This document shows positions 23,969 through 36,189 of a DNA stretch of 64,000 bases, piece by piece. Origin of the DNA: Emydura subglobosa (taxonomy: Eukaryota; Chordata; Testudines; Chelidae); NCBI GenBank assembly GCA_007922225.1, contig ML680086.1:8621472-8685471 (forward strand), written 5' to 3'. The position numbers were made by a program, and so were the translations under genes. Numbering within the stretch: the stretch's first letter is position 1; every line of letters starts with the position of its first letter. The notes beneath the pieces were generated by a model. The model had not been told where the DNA came from. It saw only the letters and a list, made by a program, of their open reading frames with translations, and made no database searches.

Positions 23969-24432
23969 ATAAAATCATGAGTGGTGTGCAGAAAGTAAAT
24001 AAGGAAGTGTTATTTACTCCTTCTCATAACACAAAAACTAGGGGTCACCAAATGAAATTAATAGGCAACAGGTTTAAAATGAACAAAAGGAAGTATTTCT
24101 TCACACAATTCACAGTCAATCTGTGCACTCTTTGCCAGAGGATGTTGTGAAGGCCAAGACTATAACAGGGTTCAAAAAAGAACTAAATAAGTTCCTGGCG
24201 GATAGGTCCACTGATGGCTATTCGCCAGGATGGGCAGCGATGCAAACCCATGCTGTGAAGTGTCTTTAGCCTCTGTTTGCCAGAAGCTGGGAATGGGCGA
24301 CAGGAGAGGGATCACTGGATGATTTCCTGTTCTGTTCATTCCCTCTGAAGCACCTGGCATTGGCCACTGTCAGAAGACAGGATACTGGGCTAGATGGACC
24401 ATTAGTCTGACTCAGCATGCCCATTCTTCTGT

Positions 24433-25672
24433 TTTCTGTGGCATTCACTTAATACACTGCAGGTCTGACTCCCCCCTGCCTTGCACTATCATTTACATCC
24501 ATGCAAGGAGATCATGTGAAATGCTATCACCGGTAACATCCTGCTTTGGTCATGTTTCACACCCACTCTGCAGGGATATAAAAGAGGACACAAGGTACAA
24601 GACAGTGGAGAATCAAGCCCTATTCACCTCAGTATACAGCTTCAATAGCTGAGACCTTTGTGCAGTTTGCCATCCTCTGGAAATTTCACAAGTAAATCAT
24701 CAGTCCTGGGAACTGTAGGAAAGTAAAGAGTTAAAAGCTGGACAAGTGGTCAGGCCTAAATTACAGGGAACGGGGTCAAGGCAAGGGCAAACCTTGTTTC
24801 TGTTAATTGGTGCAAATTTTACTTAGAGTCTGTTATCTCTCTTCTTCTCCTCCCTTCCTGGCCATCTTCACAGGGGATGAGTCTATCTCCATTTCTGTGC
24901 AAGGCCTTTTGGTGGGAAGAAAGCATTATCTTCCTTCTCCCCCTGGCATGCCTTTACTTCAAAGAATGTTAGTGTAAAATTTATAGGTTTTAAGGTGATG
25001 TGCCTGACCTCTGTATGGTAATCCTGTAAACAACAAACAGGGGCAGGTATAATTATATTCATTGTGTAGTTGTTAATATTCATTTTATAGGTGTCAATGT
25101 AACCAAATAAGGGTCTATGGGGAGTTGCTGAAAATGTATACATTTACATACTATTATGGCTAAAATAATTGTAAAGTAACCCCCTCATTGCTCACTCGTG
25201 GCATCGAGGTGGAACGAGCAGGCAATAAAGGGTTCTGTCTCCCCAATCCATCCCCGGGACAACGTATTTGATTATTTCTAACAGGAATCAGGTGGATGTA
25301 GGAGAGGATGGGGAACTCATGTATGTGAATGCATGAGTCCTACATCCACCTCAGGCAGCTCCGCAATTCTCAACCACAGAGGAGTTTGCTTTTAACACAA
25401 AATATTCTAATGGTGACAATGCAAGATACTTATAGGCTATTTTAAAACCAAGAGAGAAAGACAATAAAATCAACTCAGTTTGCTCCATTAAAAAAAGCAT
25501 AGCATAGAAAACAGTGGTGCATGTAACATGGCATATGACATTCACATTTTGCAAAACTGCATGCAGTCAGGGAAATTACGCTGACTTACATGTGGCTTGT
25601 AAGGGTTTATCAATCAGTCCAATATGCACATTAGTAAGTATGAGCTAAATTTTGCTTTGACTTGCACTCAGA
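24433..25672. other. Intergenic spacer, nothing supported
   Basis: No gene, RNA or nameable repeat seen. Confidence 0.3.
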
Positions 25673-25939
25673 GGGAATGTCTACACTATGGCTGGCCCAT
25701 GTCTGCTGTCACAGACATAGGGGGCTTTGGCTGTGGGGCTAAAAATTGCAGTGTAGATATTTGAGCTCAGGCTGAAGTCCAGTCTGTGAAACCAACGAGG
25801 GGGCGAGTCTCAGCCCAGGCTTCAGCCCCAACCCAAACATCTACACTGCTATTTTTAGCCCTGCAGCCTGAGTCCCGCAAGCCTGAGTCAATGACCTGAG
25901 CTCAGAGACTCTGTTTTTTACTGCAGTGTAGATGTACTC
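25673..25939. mobile_element. TIR element of the 'ggtatgtcta' family
   Basis: Left end gggaatgtctacact and right end, in reverse complement, GAGTACATCTACACTGCAGT are imperfect inverted repeats. The interior has internal inverted blocks ('gggctaaaaattgcagtgta' against 'acactgctatttttagccc'). No coding capacity. Confidence 0.5.
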
Positions 25940-26471
25940 TCAGTAGCAACACGAATGTCAGTGCAGTATGTGTGCTCATCCACAACAAGCCCTCTAAATC
26001 TGGTTGTGATACAGTTATGTTTAGTCACAGTTTCAGCAGCAAAACGAAATGGCCTTCAAAATGCCAGACCCACATTTATTAAGGCTCATTCTGTGCTGTG
26101 GGCTTTAGCAGAGGTTTTGGGAGTCTGGGGGCAAAATCTGAAATGATGCCTCACCCACCCAAAACTCTCCCAAACAAAATTACCAGGGAGGGGAGGTGGG
26201 GGAGAGGGTGGAGAGCATGTCCGCACTGCACTCACCATCCAGTGGCAACTCCTGTCCCGTGGGGCTGGGTCCCCGTCCCTGCTTCAGGCATTGCAACCTG
26301 GCGCATGAGGTCACAGTGTCACGCAGGTTTGGCCTGGCCGCCCCTCTGTTGTGATGGAGGACTGCCAGCCAAATTTCAGAGAATGACATTGAGACCCAGC
26401 ACGCCACGACTTGCAGTGCCACTCAGGTGAGGGGGGCCTTTTCCCATGGGTGGGACCCAAAGGAAACTGCC

Positions 26472-27170
26472 TGTCACGGGCTGGCTAGCCCTCAGAGGCA
26501 AGCTGGGCCCAGCCCTGCCCAGGACTTAGCCAGCTGTCCCTCAGCCTCAGTGATCCCAACTGGGCATAATGAGTTTTAATTAGATAGACTGACCCCACAA
26601 TGGTGGTAAAGAAGGGTGAGCACTGCTTAAATAGAGCTGGGAATGCAGCAGGGGGGAAAGGGCCTGGAGGGAGGAACAAGCAGAGTTCCTCTCTGGGGAG
26701 AGCCTGAGGCAGTCAAGCTGCACCACCCCCGAGGAGAGGAGAGGACTGGACTGGACTCTTGTAAGGGGCAGCCCTGAGACAGGGCCTAAAAAGAGCAGGG
26801 AGGGAGAGCTCAGAGTTCAGTTGCTGAAATCCCCGGGGAAGGGAAGCAGTAGGGGATCCTGCTGGGGAAGAAGCAAGGTAAGACTAGCTCCACATGGGCC
26901 TAGAAGCAGAGGACTCCAGTGGAGCCTAGACGGGGCAGAAGAACTACTAGTCGGAGCATTTCATTTCGACATTAAGTTGGACCTTTTGTTACCCTAGAAG
27001 AGGACTGAACTGTTAGTGACTGACCCACAGAAAACCCAGAGAGGGAGTTGCACGAAGACATGAGTGAGGACTAGCCATTATGGCCAAGGAATGGTCACCA
27101 GGGGCGGGTGGTATGAGGCAAAGTCCCCCTCCAATGCCATGTTCAGCTGTGAGGGGGCTCTCCACTGTTG
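26472..27170 (+). repeat. LTR-like dispersed repeat starting tgtcacgggctgg
   Basis: The stretch has the texture of a turtle LTR or LTR leader: tgtcacgggctgg start, 'gccctgcccaggacttagcc', purine-rich 'gaggagaggagaggactgg', and later 'cttttgttaccctagaagaggactgaact'. The 3' end is not definable and no retroviral gene follows. Confidence 0.4.
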
Positions 27171-27318
27171 AGGATGCACCCTTACACTTGCATATCCCTC
27201 TGGGCAGCCCTGCGCTGTGGGAGACCATAGAAAAGGTGATTAGAACTACAAAAATAGGAAACATTCTTCAGCAGGGCTTGTTTCTGCATAACTCCCATTT
27301 TACACCATTGACCTTAAT

Positions 27319-27403
27319 GGGCCAGATTCTCAGCTGCTGTAAAACAGCATAGCTCCATTGGCCTCCATGACATGTCAATTTGCCCAGACTGAGTATCTGG
27401 CCC
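27319..27403. repeat. Palindromic dispersed repeat
   Basis: ggccagattctcagctgctgt at the left mirrors gactgagtatctggccc at the right, with 'catagctccattggcctcc' at the centre, a decayed form of a common turtle fold-back repeat. Confidence 0.5.
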
Positions 27404-28178
27404 AGTTGAGTCATACCAGCATAAAGCTGGAGTAATCCAGCAGTTAATCAGGGCTATATGTCTTAGCCACTCAGCTGAACTAATTGTGTGTGTGCCTAAA
27501 ACTGAAGGAGTGTGGGGAGGGGGATCAATGGTGCAAGATCTGGCCCTAAACTTTTAATTTAAAAATTACAGGGGAAGAGGATGGTGTAAGTGTAAGGGGG
27601 CAATATTATATATAACTATTACACTTCCCTTCTTCCTGCACCTCAGCTTTACACATAGAAGTACAGGCCAGAGTTCTGTGTTTTCAGGGCATTTCAGAAA
27701 GCATTACATAGAGTTAAACCTCAGGGCTATTGTACATAGAGCACAGAGAAGGTGTTTGCAGTTCCCAGTGAACTTCAAAGAGCGCACACCCTATAGTTTT
27801 TTAGTAAAACAAACATTTCATGCCTACAAAAAACATTATAAATAGTATTCAGAATACTATGAAAAAAATTTAAACAAAAATTAGATAGTAAATCTTCTGG
27901 TGTTCCTCAACTTACTTTCCCCCACTTTGTTGATTCCTGAACCACAACCTGGGCCCCCAGGGCCACACCGCTATTTTTAGCATGCTAGCTCCAGTAGAGC
28001 TGGCATATGTACATCTTCCTGAGCTGGGAATCACACCACCAACTGCCTCAGGCCAGGTAAGACTGTACAACCCTTCCTTCCTCCCTCTGCTCTGCCTGTT
28101 CTCCCTTTAAGACCGAATCCCAGTTCAAAGCTGTGAGCCAATAGCTAAATGTACGTTCCACAAGCAGTGTAGTTCCTA

Positions 28179-28478
28179 GGGCTACATCCGCACCGCGGCT
28201 GGGAGGTGTCACTCCCAGCATGGGGAGACATACCCACGCTAGCTCTGCGTGAGTTAGTGCCTCAGAATTGCAGTGTGGTCATGGTAGCACAGGCTTGCTG
28301 CCCAAGCTGGTACCCAGGGGGTCAGAGGGGATTATACTTGTGCGGCAAGCCCGGGGCTGCTGCTTGTGCTGCTTGGCCACGCTGTTATTTGTAGCATGCT
28401 TGTTTGGGCAGAGCTAGTGCATTTGTTTTCCCCACAGGGAATTACACCTCCCAGCTGCAGTATAGACAGAACCTATGG
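28179..28478. mobile_element. TIR element of the 'gctgggaggtgt' type
   Basis: Left 'cgcggctgggaggtgtcactccc' and right, in reverse complement, 'CTGCAGCTGGGAGGTGTAATTCCC' are inverted ends around a core with 'agacatacccacgctagc' and 'gtagcatgctt'. A partial relative lies at about 27961-28060 ('tatttttagcatgctagctcc'). Confidence 0.5.
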
Positions 28479-30699
28479 GTGACAAACACTCCCCTCCCAA
28501 ATCTCCCTCTCGGTCCATAAAATACACCATAGTGGACCAAACATTATCCTAAAGGAGAACTTCCCGGAAGAAAGCTGGAACAACACTCACCTGTGTCCTG
28601 AAAAGTACAGACATCAGGGCCCAGCCCTCACAGAGACTCATTTCTTGAGCCAACTGCTGACCCCAAAGAACAGCTGTAACTCCTGTATTTATAACCTTAC
28701 TCCACTCTCCACTACCCTTGTGCTCTCTGGATCAGCTCTCAGAGAGTGACAGCACATGACCTGACCTGTGCCAGGTGGACTCTTCATCATGCAAACTTCC
28801 TATAGTGCTTCAGAAACCGCTACTGAGCACCTGCAGTAACTGCCACACCTGACTTCTTTCTAGATGTTTCTGGAACCTTCTAGCTGAGTTGCTCTGTCCT
28901 CTGCACATGTGCAGAGAGGCAAGGATTTTAGGTTGGAAAACTGTCTCCTCCCCACTACTTCTTTACCTTTCTTTAAGGGGGGGAGGGGAAATTAATCAAC
29001 TGCTGCAGTATAAGGCACGTGGGTCACATGTGGCACTTTAAGCACTGTGGTGATTGAGGGTGTTTCCTGCAGTTTTAAGATCTCGAACATCCCAGATGCT
29101 GAGCTCAAAAGAGTACGTGTCAGTTGGAAGAAGTTGCAGCTGGAGCTGGTTGAAAACTGAACCCAAAATTTAAGCAAGACTGGATGTAGCTTGTAAATGA
29201 GGGATTCTCTCAGATGATAACTGGATCTATTTGTAATGTAACTTTATTTTATTATTGGTATTATCCTTATCCAATTAAAGTCACTGTAGTTAATAAAAAG
29301 GCACAGTTGTCTGATCAGACTTTTTTGGAACAACTCTCAACTATAGTGTTCAGGATTTATGCACTTCCCCATTCTCAGCCCAAGGTGTCTTCCTGAGGAT
29401 ACATTTCCTCCAGCTCCTTGTACACCTGACTCAAACTCAGTTAATAAAAATAGCACTGTCTTCAGCATCTGGATTTAAAATGAAGTCATTCCTTATGCTT
29501 CCCCTCTCTGCTGCCTTTCTTTTTCTGACCTGGTACTCATTTCTCTGGGTCCCCTTGGAGAATCCCTGTTCCTCGCCTTATTTCCTCTTTTTTAAATGAA
29601 CCTACATGGTCTGAGCAGTTGCATGAAAGAACATTTTAATAGGCACGTTTACTAGCCGCTGACTGCTGTGTTTCTCTACAATATAAACCTGACACTCAGG
29701 GACATACCAGTTTGTTTCCTTCCCGTGACCATATCTTGAACCAGCCCCCTGCTCTCTTCCTAGTGAGGGTGCTATCACTTTTGCACCCCCTGTGAATTTT
29801 GCTAGCCAACTCTGTGTCTCTGCTTCTTAGTTACTTTAGCTTCCATCATGGCCATAAAGGGTTATTGCCGAAGTACAGGATTGTAATTGTTCATCTTTTG
29901 TGCGGTCTCTGCAGTGCTATGGCACATCTTCCCTTGACACAGTCCCTGGTAGCAGGCCAACTGCACCACAACTGAGGTAAACATTGTAGGTCCTAACATG
30001 CACCCCACCAACTGCCTTCCACACCACATGCCTCCCAGGGTCTCAGACACTCTGCCTCACCCCAAATGTCCCCCTCACTGCTGCAGAATATTCCCCTGCT
30101 GGTGACCTGTCATCCTCCTGAGAAGGAGGGAAAGAGCAGCAGATTCACCACACTGGCCTCTGCTGACCCTTCACCATTCAGTGGCTTCATCCCAGGATGT
30201 TAAGACGTCAGCTCTAATTCAAGCTTTGTTTTCATCTGGCTGTTAGCGAGCAAGCCATACTTCAGAAACTCAAGCTTCCCATAAAATGTAAGAACTCTAG
30301 CCTTTCACCAGAGAGTTGAGCTAAAGGGGAGGAAAAAGGACAGTGACAGAGCTATACATATTAACTTGGCACCCCTCTTGCCTGTTACATCCCCCACAAG
30401 CTTGGTTGCCATCCAATTGGAAGGATAGGCCAAATAGTTCACATTAGATTTGAGAAGGGATGACAAACACAGGGAGCAGAAGTAGAAAGGCTTTTGGCTG
30501 GAGCCATGGGTTTAAGTTTGAACCAACTCTTATATAAGCCTTTAATCAATTTGCGAAAGACCTGAACAAAATGGAAAAACATGTTCAAGGAAAGCAGAAA
30601 ATTGGTGTTAATTTCTATTTCAAAGCATTGTCTCCAGAGACCTGCACAAATTTTGAGCAGCTCTTTAAACCAGCAGATTCTCTTTAGTAGACTGGCTTC
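28479..30699. other. Intergenic spacer, nothing supported
   Basis: No gene, RNA or nameable repeat seen. Open frames are short and uncharacterised. Confidence 0.3.
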
Positions 30700-30998
30700 G
30701 GCATGCACGAGGTTCACACAGTTTTTTCTGCCCAGGTAGATTGAGATAAAACAATTTCAATCTGGTTAGCCCCACCCCAAAATTTGATTCCCAAATGCAA
30801 CTAGCCAAACCTCCCAGCAAAATTATCTCATTTTTCACAGTTATTGACTGAGCTATGTAGAAAGGAAGTGAAATCAAGACTAGACTGGGCATTTGCCTGG
30901 TCCCTAAAATGACCCGTGCTGAACCCTGCTGAATAAATGCAAATCTAGGCCTTCCACACCAAAAGCACAGGCCTCTACCATTTGAGCTAAAGGCAAAC
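30700..30998 (-). repeat. tRNA-derived SINE, minus strand
   Basis: On the minus strand a tRNA-like head carries an A box (TAGCTCAAATGG, plus 30978-30989) and a B-box-like GGGTTCAGCACGGG (plus 30913-30926) about 50 bp apart, the spacing of a pol III promoter. A non-tRNA body follows to about 30700. This fits chelonian tRNA-derived SINEs. Confidence 0.6.
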
Positions 30999-31984
30999 TC
31001 TCCACAAAGACTAGTAAGCTGCATAGTTCCTTGGATCAGCCCCTAGAAGAAAACAGCCTCACACGCACTAAAAGCCAATGCATTTTCATTGAATACATGA
31101 CATTACTACCAATAAATCCCTACACATTAGTTGCTATAGTTAGTACAGTTAAAAAAACAAACTTAGGTCTACGTACACTTACACAAACCTACTATGTACC
31201 CGACACACTTTGTAACACCAAACACACCAATCATTCTAATTCAATTAATACATATATTATTTTCTACACCATGAGAAACCCTACAGAACACAGGCTTAAC
31301 CTAATGCATCCTGCGACTATACTCCTTATGAAGCCTACATATTGAATAAACAAAATACGAACTCAATGGTAAATGGCTTCTGAAATTTATTACTGTTGGA
31401 ACAACCAGTTCAGGTAAAAGAATCTTCCTCCACCCAAACAGTTTCTGGTTTATTTTAAGCTTTGGCAAATATTTTGCATTTTAAAACCATTGCGTTACAA
31501 ACCCATTTAGTTAGCTCTTTTCTAACTCCTCTTATTTAAAGTTTTTGTGCCTCTGTGTTTCTAGATTCCAGCAGGGATAGGAAGCAAAAATGTTAGAAGT
31601 CTTTATCTTATCTATCTAATCAATTTCTATGATATCCTTCCCTACAGCAGCCAAGCACTAAACAGATAAATAACATCAGCTTAGTAAAAACGCTGTTCTC
31701 ATAGACTCTCCAACTCAGTACTGATGACTCCACAAAGGCTCAAATAGGCAGCCACAATTTTTTGTTTTGGTCCATCCTGTCCTTTTGATGTTCCCTAATC
31801 ACTGGGGAATAATTTAAAGACTCAGTTTTCAACCAATAATTAAAACGTTTTAAAACCTCCAATTTCCAAATGTTATCCATAGAAGTTAATTTTTTTCTTG
31901 CCATTGCTAATATGCACTCACCATAGGCAATGCTGGTTACATTTTTCCTGCCTGTATTGTTCAGCTGGCCGTAGCTACATCATA
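30999..31984. other. Intergenic spacer, nothing supported
   Basis: 31030-31345 is C- and A-rich and at first sight looks mitochondrial, but I could not match it to a mitochondrial gene. The rest is AT-rich and unassigned. Confidence 0.3.
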
Positions 31985-32335
31985 TTGGCTTTCTAATGCG
32001 AAATTAGCTGTAAGCAGCATAAATCTGAAAGAAAAACTGATAAGTTATTGATGGGTTGTGTAAACTGTAAAAGTGTAAAAACTTGTAAAATCTGAGGGGT
32101 TGTGTAACTATTTACTGTGAATTTCACCTTTAAAATGTATAAAAGCCTGATAGAGGCAGCTGCCATTCTGCGTTCAGTTCAAATAGAGCTGTTAGAGGAG
32201 ATACACACACTGTGTTCTCTCCTGGAGACTTTGCTTTTGTTTTTTCTCATTTTGTTATAGCTTAAGCTATTATAAAATTCATGCACACTGTCTGGTTGCT
32301 CTTTGTGTACAAGAACACACCACAGTTCACACAGT
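31985..32335 (+). mobile_element. Possible solo LTR with TATA box
   Basis: A TATA-like tgtataaaagcctg near 32137 is followed by a leader-like 'attctgcgttcag', 'tgtgttctctcctggag' and an AT-rich run, the architecture of a U3-R-U5 unit. Neither terminal TG/CA nor a target duplication is certain. Confidence 0.3.
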
Positions 32336-33239
32336 TTGTCTGAAGGATGGGTAAGAGAAATATTTGATTTAAATTAGGACTGAACAGTGGATCTATGTGG
32401 GCTGGCTGGGGAAAACTGGTAATGATTTGCCATTAAATATTGGTTAAAATGACTAATGGAACTCTTAATGAAGACAGATGCACTCTTGACAATAAATGCA
32501 AGCCAAGTGTCAGGATTTTTGGACCTCCCATTACTATGAGCTAGAATGGCAATTGAGATGTTAGCAGGGATTTAGGACATGGTGAGAGAGAACAACTATC
32601 TTTTCCAAAGGATAACAGCTGCTATTCCAAAGACTGTATTTCAAAGTTCTCTCTGCTCCATAAAGCTTCTGGAACACAACTGGGGTCTGTGAGGTGGTGT
32701 CAGTATGAAAGTTATTCAAAATAGCCCACGGAGAAAAGGTCAGGAGGGGACGAAGAGCAGCACATAACAGTCAAAGTAAGAAACTGAACCATCTTGCCCT
32801 TCTGATTTATGATGGCATGATACTAGCCAGAGTGAGGAGCATGCTTGCACTAATTCATACAGGCAACAATGGGTGGAAGGGAGGGAATTCCTTCTCAGGG
32901 AGAGAGATGGCTGGACTTGAAGCAGAGCAGGGAGCTGGTTGTGTGTGTGAGAGGACAATTTAGTCTAAAAACTTTGTTAGGCAGCACAGGTTTTAGCTTA
33001 AGGGTCTTCTGTGATGGCGTCTGCTGTAGTCTGACCTGAGGAGAGAAGCATCTCTTGGATAAGCAAGTCTCCGAAACCATTTGGGGCTTTAAGGGTCAAA
33101 AGCAACCATTTTCATAAACAAAACTTGAAGTTTTGGATCAAATTAAGAAAAGGCAAATTTAGGCTAAATAAAACTCCTGAGTGAGATCTAGTGCCTACAT
33201 ACTATAATTAGGGCCCTAGATTAGATTAGATTGGTTTCC

Positions 33240-33365
33240 TGAGTCAAGGGGTGGAAATTCCCATCCTTAAGACATTTGAAACTAGACAAGGCACTAGGAA
33301 AAAACTAGATAAAGCACTGAAGAATATTCTACAGGCTGATCAAATGCACTAGCCTATCAATGTAC
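33240..33365 (+). mobile_element. Possible CR1 fragment
   Basis: 'ctagacaaggcactag' and 'ctagataaagcactgaagaatattct' recall the CR1 3' portion ahead of the tail. Very diverged. Confidence 0.3.
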
Positions 33366-34074
33366 ACCATACTAGACTACTACAATAAATACTCCAGATG
33401 ATACCTTACCTGGTCTTTTCATGTTTAACTGGTATGATTCTTAAATTCTGTGATACTTTAATATTTGTTTCTATGCTGGCTGAGAAGCAGGGTTTGACAG
33501 AAGTGAGGGATAAGGAGTTCTCCCACTGTGTTTCCAGACTCTGCCAAGGAGAGAGGGCTCTGTAGAAAGGAGTTTGGACTGTTGAAAGGAGACTTCTCCT
33601 GTGGTAGGAATGACAATGTTTCCTGCTCACCTCTGCTGGGAGAAATTAAATTCACTGGGATAATGCAAAGAAATGACACAAAAAAAATTTTTTGACACAA
33701 AATTAATTACGTATGAAAAGAGGCCGCTGTCTGTGCCTGAGGAGATAGTTTGGCTCAGTACTTGAATCTGTGGATTTTTTTTTAATTTAAATGCTAATTG
33801 GTGCTTTTATGGTTTTCTTCCTTTTTTCAGTCTGTTTTGTATTCCTGACGCTCTTACATCCACCCTTCTCTAGTCCAAAGCACACTCTTGGCTGACAAGC
33901 TTACAGTAGTTTAAAGGTATCCCACTATGCAAACTTTTCACACACCTCTTAGCACCACCCCTGACAGATCCTCGCAAACAATGCGACATAAGCTCTCTCC
34001 TTGAGGACGCACTGTGGGGAACAGGTGGGCCTTGCAGAGGTAGGTCCTTCTATCCTCTTGACCAGTCTGTGCTG

Positions 34075-34490
34075 AAATGGGTCTGGAAATCATACTCCTC
34101 ACCGTCTCCTGAGGCCTCCCACCCTTGAGGCATGTTTCACTGGTGTTCATTTTTACTACTGGGGGTGAGAAAATCACCTGACCCCTTCTGTGATCTACCC
34201 ATGCTCCCCTATACTGATCAGGAGCATAAGCCAATCAAGGGAGCCTTGTGATGGGGGGGGGGGGGGAGGGAAGGGGTGGACACCTCCAAGCCCCACCTCA
34301 GCCAGAGAAGGTATCTAGGCAAGAAATCTGGCCTCTAGTGCTTAGCTGTTGGCTATTTGTTAGCACCACCCCAGAAGCCCAGAGGGTATGAGAAGCCATC
34401 TCATTAAAGAGCATATTTTCAGAAATCAACGTAATGTGGAGAGGAAACATGGGCTCCTTCACCCCCTGAGAACTGCAAAATTAGTTGACT
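34075..34490 (+). repeat. Left inverted repeat of the candidate element
   Basis: Aligns with the reverse complement of 36700-37142. Shared landmarks in order are ggtctggaaat/GGTTCTGGAAAT, cccatgctccc, agccaatcaagg, ctctagtgcttagc/CTCTAGCGCTTAGC, gagcatattttcagaaatca and gaggaaacatgg. It carries CCAAT-type and ATTGG-type boxes, a G14 run at 34253-34266, and a TATA-like ctataaaag at 34488-34496. Similarity appears to be about two thirds, with gaps. Confidence 0.75.
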
Positions 34491-35170
34491 ATAAAAGAAG
34501 AAACAGGAAGGAGGTGAGGATTGGGATAGCTGAGCCCAGTGTGCTGTGAGATCCCAAGGGAGAGAGCTCTGTTCCTCTCTGTCCCTGTGCAAAAGAGCAA
34601 GAAACCACTGTGAATGCTTTGCTGCACAAGATTGTATTGGAGTTTAAGGCAGGAATGTAAATAAATAATGTGGAGATGCCACTCACTGGAAAGACAGGGT
34701 CTGTCCTGTTACTTTGACCAGAAAAGTCACTAAGGTAATTCATTAAGGTTTATCCAGGATATTGCATATCTATCACAATCTGCAGCTCCAGAACCTGAGT
34801 ATTATGTATATAGTTCAGAACATATTCTGCCATGGGGAAAAAAACCCCACACAATTGACCTAAACATGACTCTTTTTAAAAACCCTAGAAATAAGTTACA
34901 GATCACAACTCTGGCACGGCAAATATACCCTGGTAAGGCCCCAATCTTTCTAGAAGCTTTTGAGGATGCCACTAAAAAGCCTTCTGGATACCTTGTGGTA
35001 GACTGATATGCTTCTAGCCAGAGCTTTATAGATTAAGAACGGGGCTTTCCCCTCCAGATTGGCCAGCAGTCTATAGTTTGGAAAAAAAAACAAACCGGAA
35101 TATAAAAAGGGATGATTTATTGACAAGCCCCATTTTAACAGCCAAGTCTGCCAACCAAAAGTCTGTCTAG

Positions 35171-35476
35171 CTGTGTGAAGAGAAATCCAGCCTTTCTAAA
35201 GCCATTTATCAAATCATCCTCACAGCAAAGAAAGGCTGTTCTGTGTGTACAGCCTCTGATGATTTAGTAGCAGTCATCTCAGAAACAGCACTCTTTACCT
35301 TAAAAGGAAACATCCCTTTGACACAGAGCCAAGGGCAAGTACTAAAAAAGAGACGTAAATTTATAAAAACCCTTTGTAATAAAAAGGTCTCTCTTAAAAG
35401 AAAGCAACATCTGGTGAAAGGACGCGGGGGAGGGGAGTTGTTTATCAGTGCTTTGTTAAGTTTTGCTAGCCAATAA
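35171..35476 (+). pseudogene. Lysine-rich small protein frame, Polinton/adintovirus-like
   Basis: An open frame of about 100 codons (TAG before 35171, TAA at 35474-35476) without an ATG near the start, so its 5' end has decayed or lies in another frame. The encoded product has a small Cys/Ser-rich first third, a central 'LKGNIPLT' segment, a highly basic KKRRKFIKTL / KVSLKRKQ region, and a glycine-rich GGGEL stretch before a hydrophobic tail. This order recalls a small basic, possibly virion-associated protein common in Polinton/adintovirus elements. I cannot verify this without a search. No intact copy is present here. Confidence 0.45.
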
Positions 35477-35776
35477 TGAGTTTTTTTTTTTTGACTAATT
35501 GATAATGGAGTATTCAGAAAAAAAATGTACCAGATGTCTAACCACCAGCTGGTGCAGTTAAGGGATCCCCCTCCAATGGAGACAAATATCAGAATTACAG
35601 CAACTTGCCTATTGGATGCTGAAATGAAGATATTCTCCAAAGGACAGATTTAATCAGCTGTAAAAAGGCTAAACCTCTCTGCTGCCATCCTTCAAAAGTA
35701 CTTAACGTAGGGAAAGCAGCGTGATCTGAAGAAAGGGAAAAGAAGTGTACTTCTTCCAGAACAGGAGCAGAGCACG

Positions 35777-36132
35777 ATGGCCAAACCCCTAGATGCACCC
35801 ATAAAGTCTGACTCTGTTGTTCAGCAGCTGTTAGACAATGCAAATGGATGTGATAAGAAAAATGCTGAAGTATTGTTAAATAACCTGGGCCATTATAAAA
35901 GCATTACTACTTAGAATGATAAAGGAACTTGTATGTACAAAGGACCAGTTGTTAATGAATCTAACATGCAAGATTTAATTAGAGGTGTCAGACAGGTTCA
36001 TTCCCTTCCTAACAAGTGCGGTGCTTGTCTGAAGGCTTGGATATTTTTATGAAGGCCATCACTGAACTGAACGGACCATGGGCAACAACGACTAATGAAG
36101 ATGATCTACCACAGACAGGGTTGGGTCAATAA
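35777..36132 (+). pseudogene. Broken small protein frame, Polinton/adintovirus-like
   Basis: Starts ATG at 35777 and is open for 45 codons to TAG at 35912-35914. The frame continues after the stop with protein-like sequence, including an SN..DL segment, as far as about 36035. There a frameshift moves the reading into another frame, which ends TAA at 36130-36132. Overall length would be near 118 codons. One stop and one frameshift make it a pseudogene. AATAAA overlaps the final stop (36128-36133) and could have been a polyadenylation signal. The layout recalls a short conserved core-type protein of Polinton-class elements; the assignment is tentative. Confidence 0.45.
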
Positions 36133-36189
36133 ACATCACTGCCTCCACCTCCCTACTAAAAAGGGAAAATTGTCTAACGGAACATATTC

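Larger units (their letters stand above)
22220..24432 (+). mobile_element. CR1 LINE, composite and internally deleted
   Basis: Sense-strand CR1. 22220-22510 encodes the ORF2 segment before the polymerase (KLFKDSIIKAQ and a lysine-rich run). 22608-23302 jumps to the late reverse-transcriptase part, with the FADDTKLL catalytic-box motif near 22737-22760 followed by 'GDWATKWQVKYNVDKCK'. 23969-24432 is the 3' portion ending 'gggctagatggaccattag'. In-frame stops are present in several places. It is interrupted by a CR1 tail (22517-22607) and by another LINE (23303-23968). Part of the polymerase was lost between about 22665 and 22670. Confidence 0.85.

Noticed and set aside
30900..30998. A true tRNA gene
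   Set aside because: The A and B boxes are present, but the cloverleaf is degraded and continues into a non-tRNA SINE body.
31031..31345. Possible nuclear mitochondrial insertion
   Set aside because: Base composition looked mitochondrial, but I could not align it to any mitochondrial gene or tRNA order.
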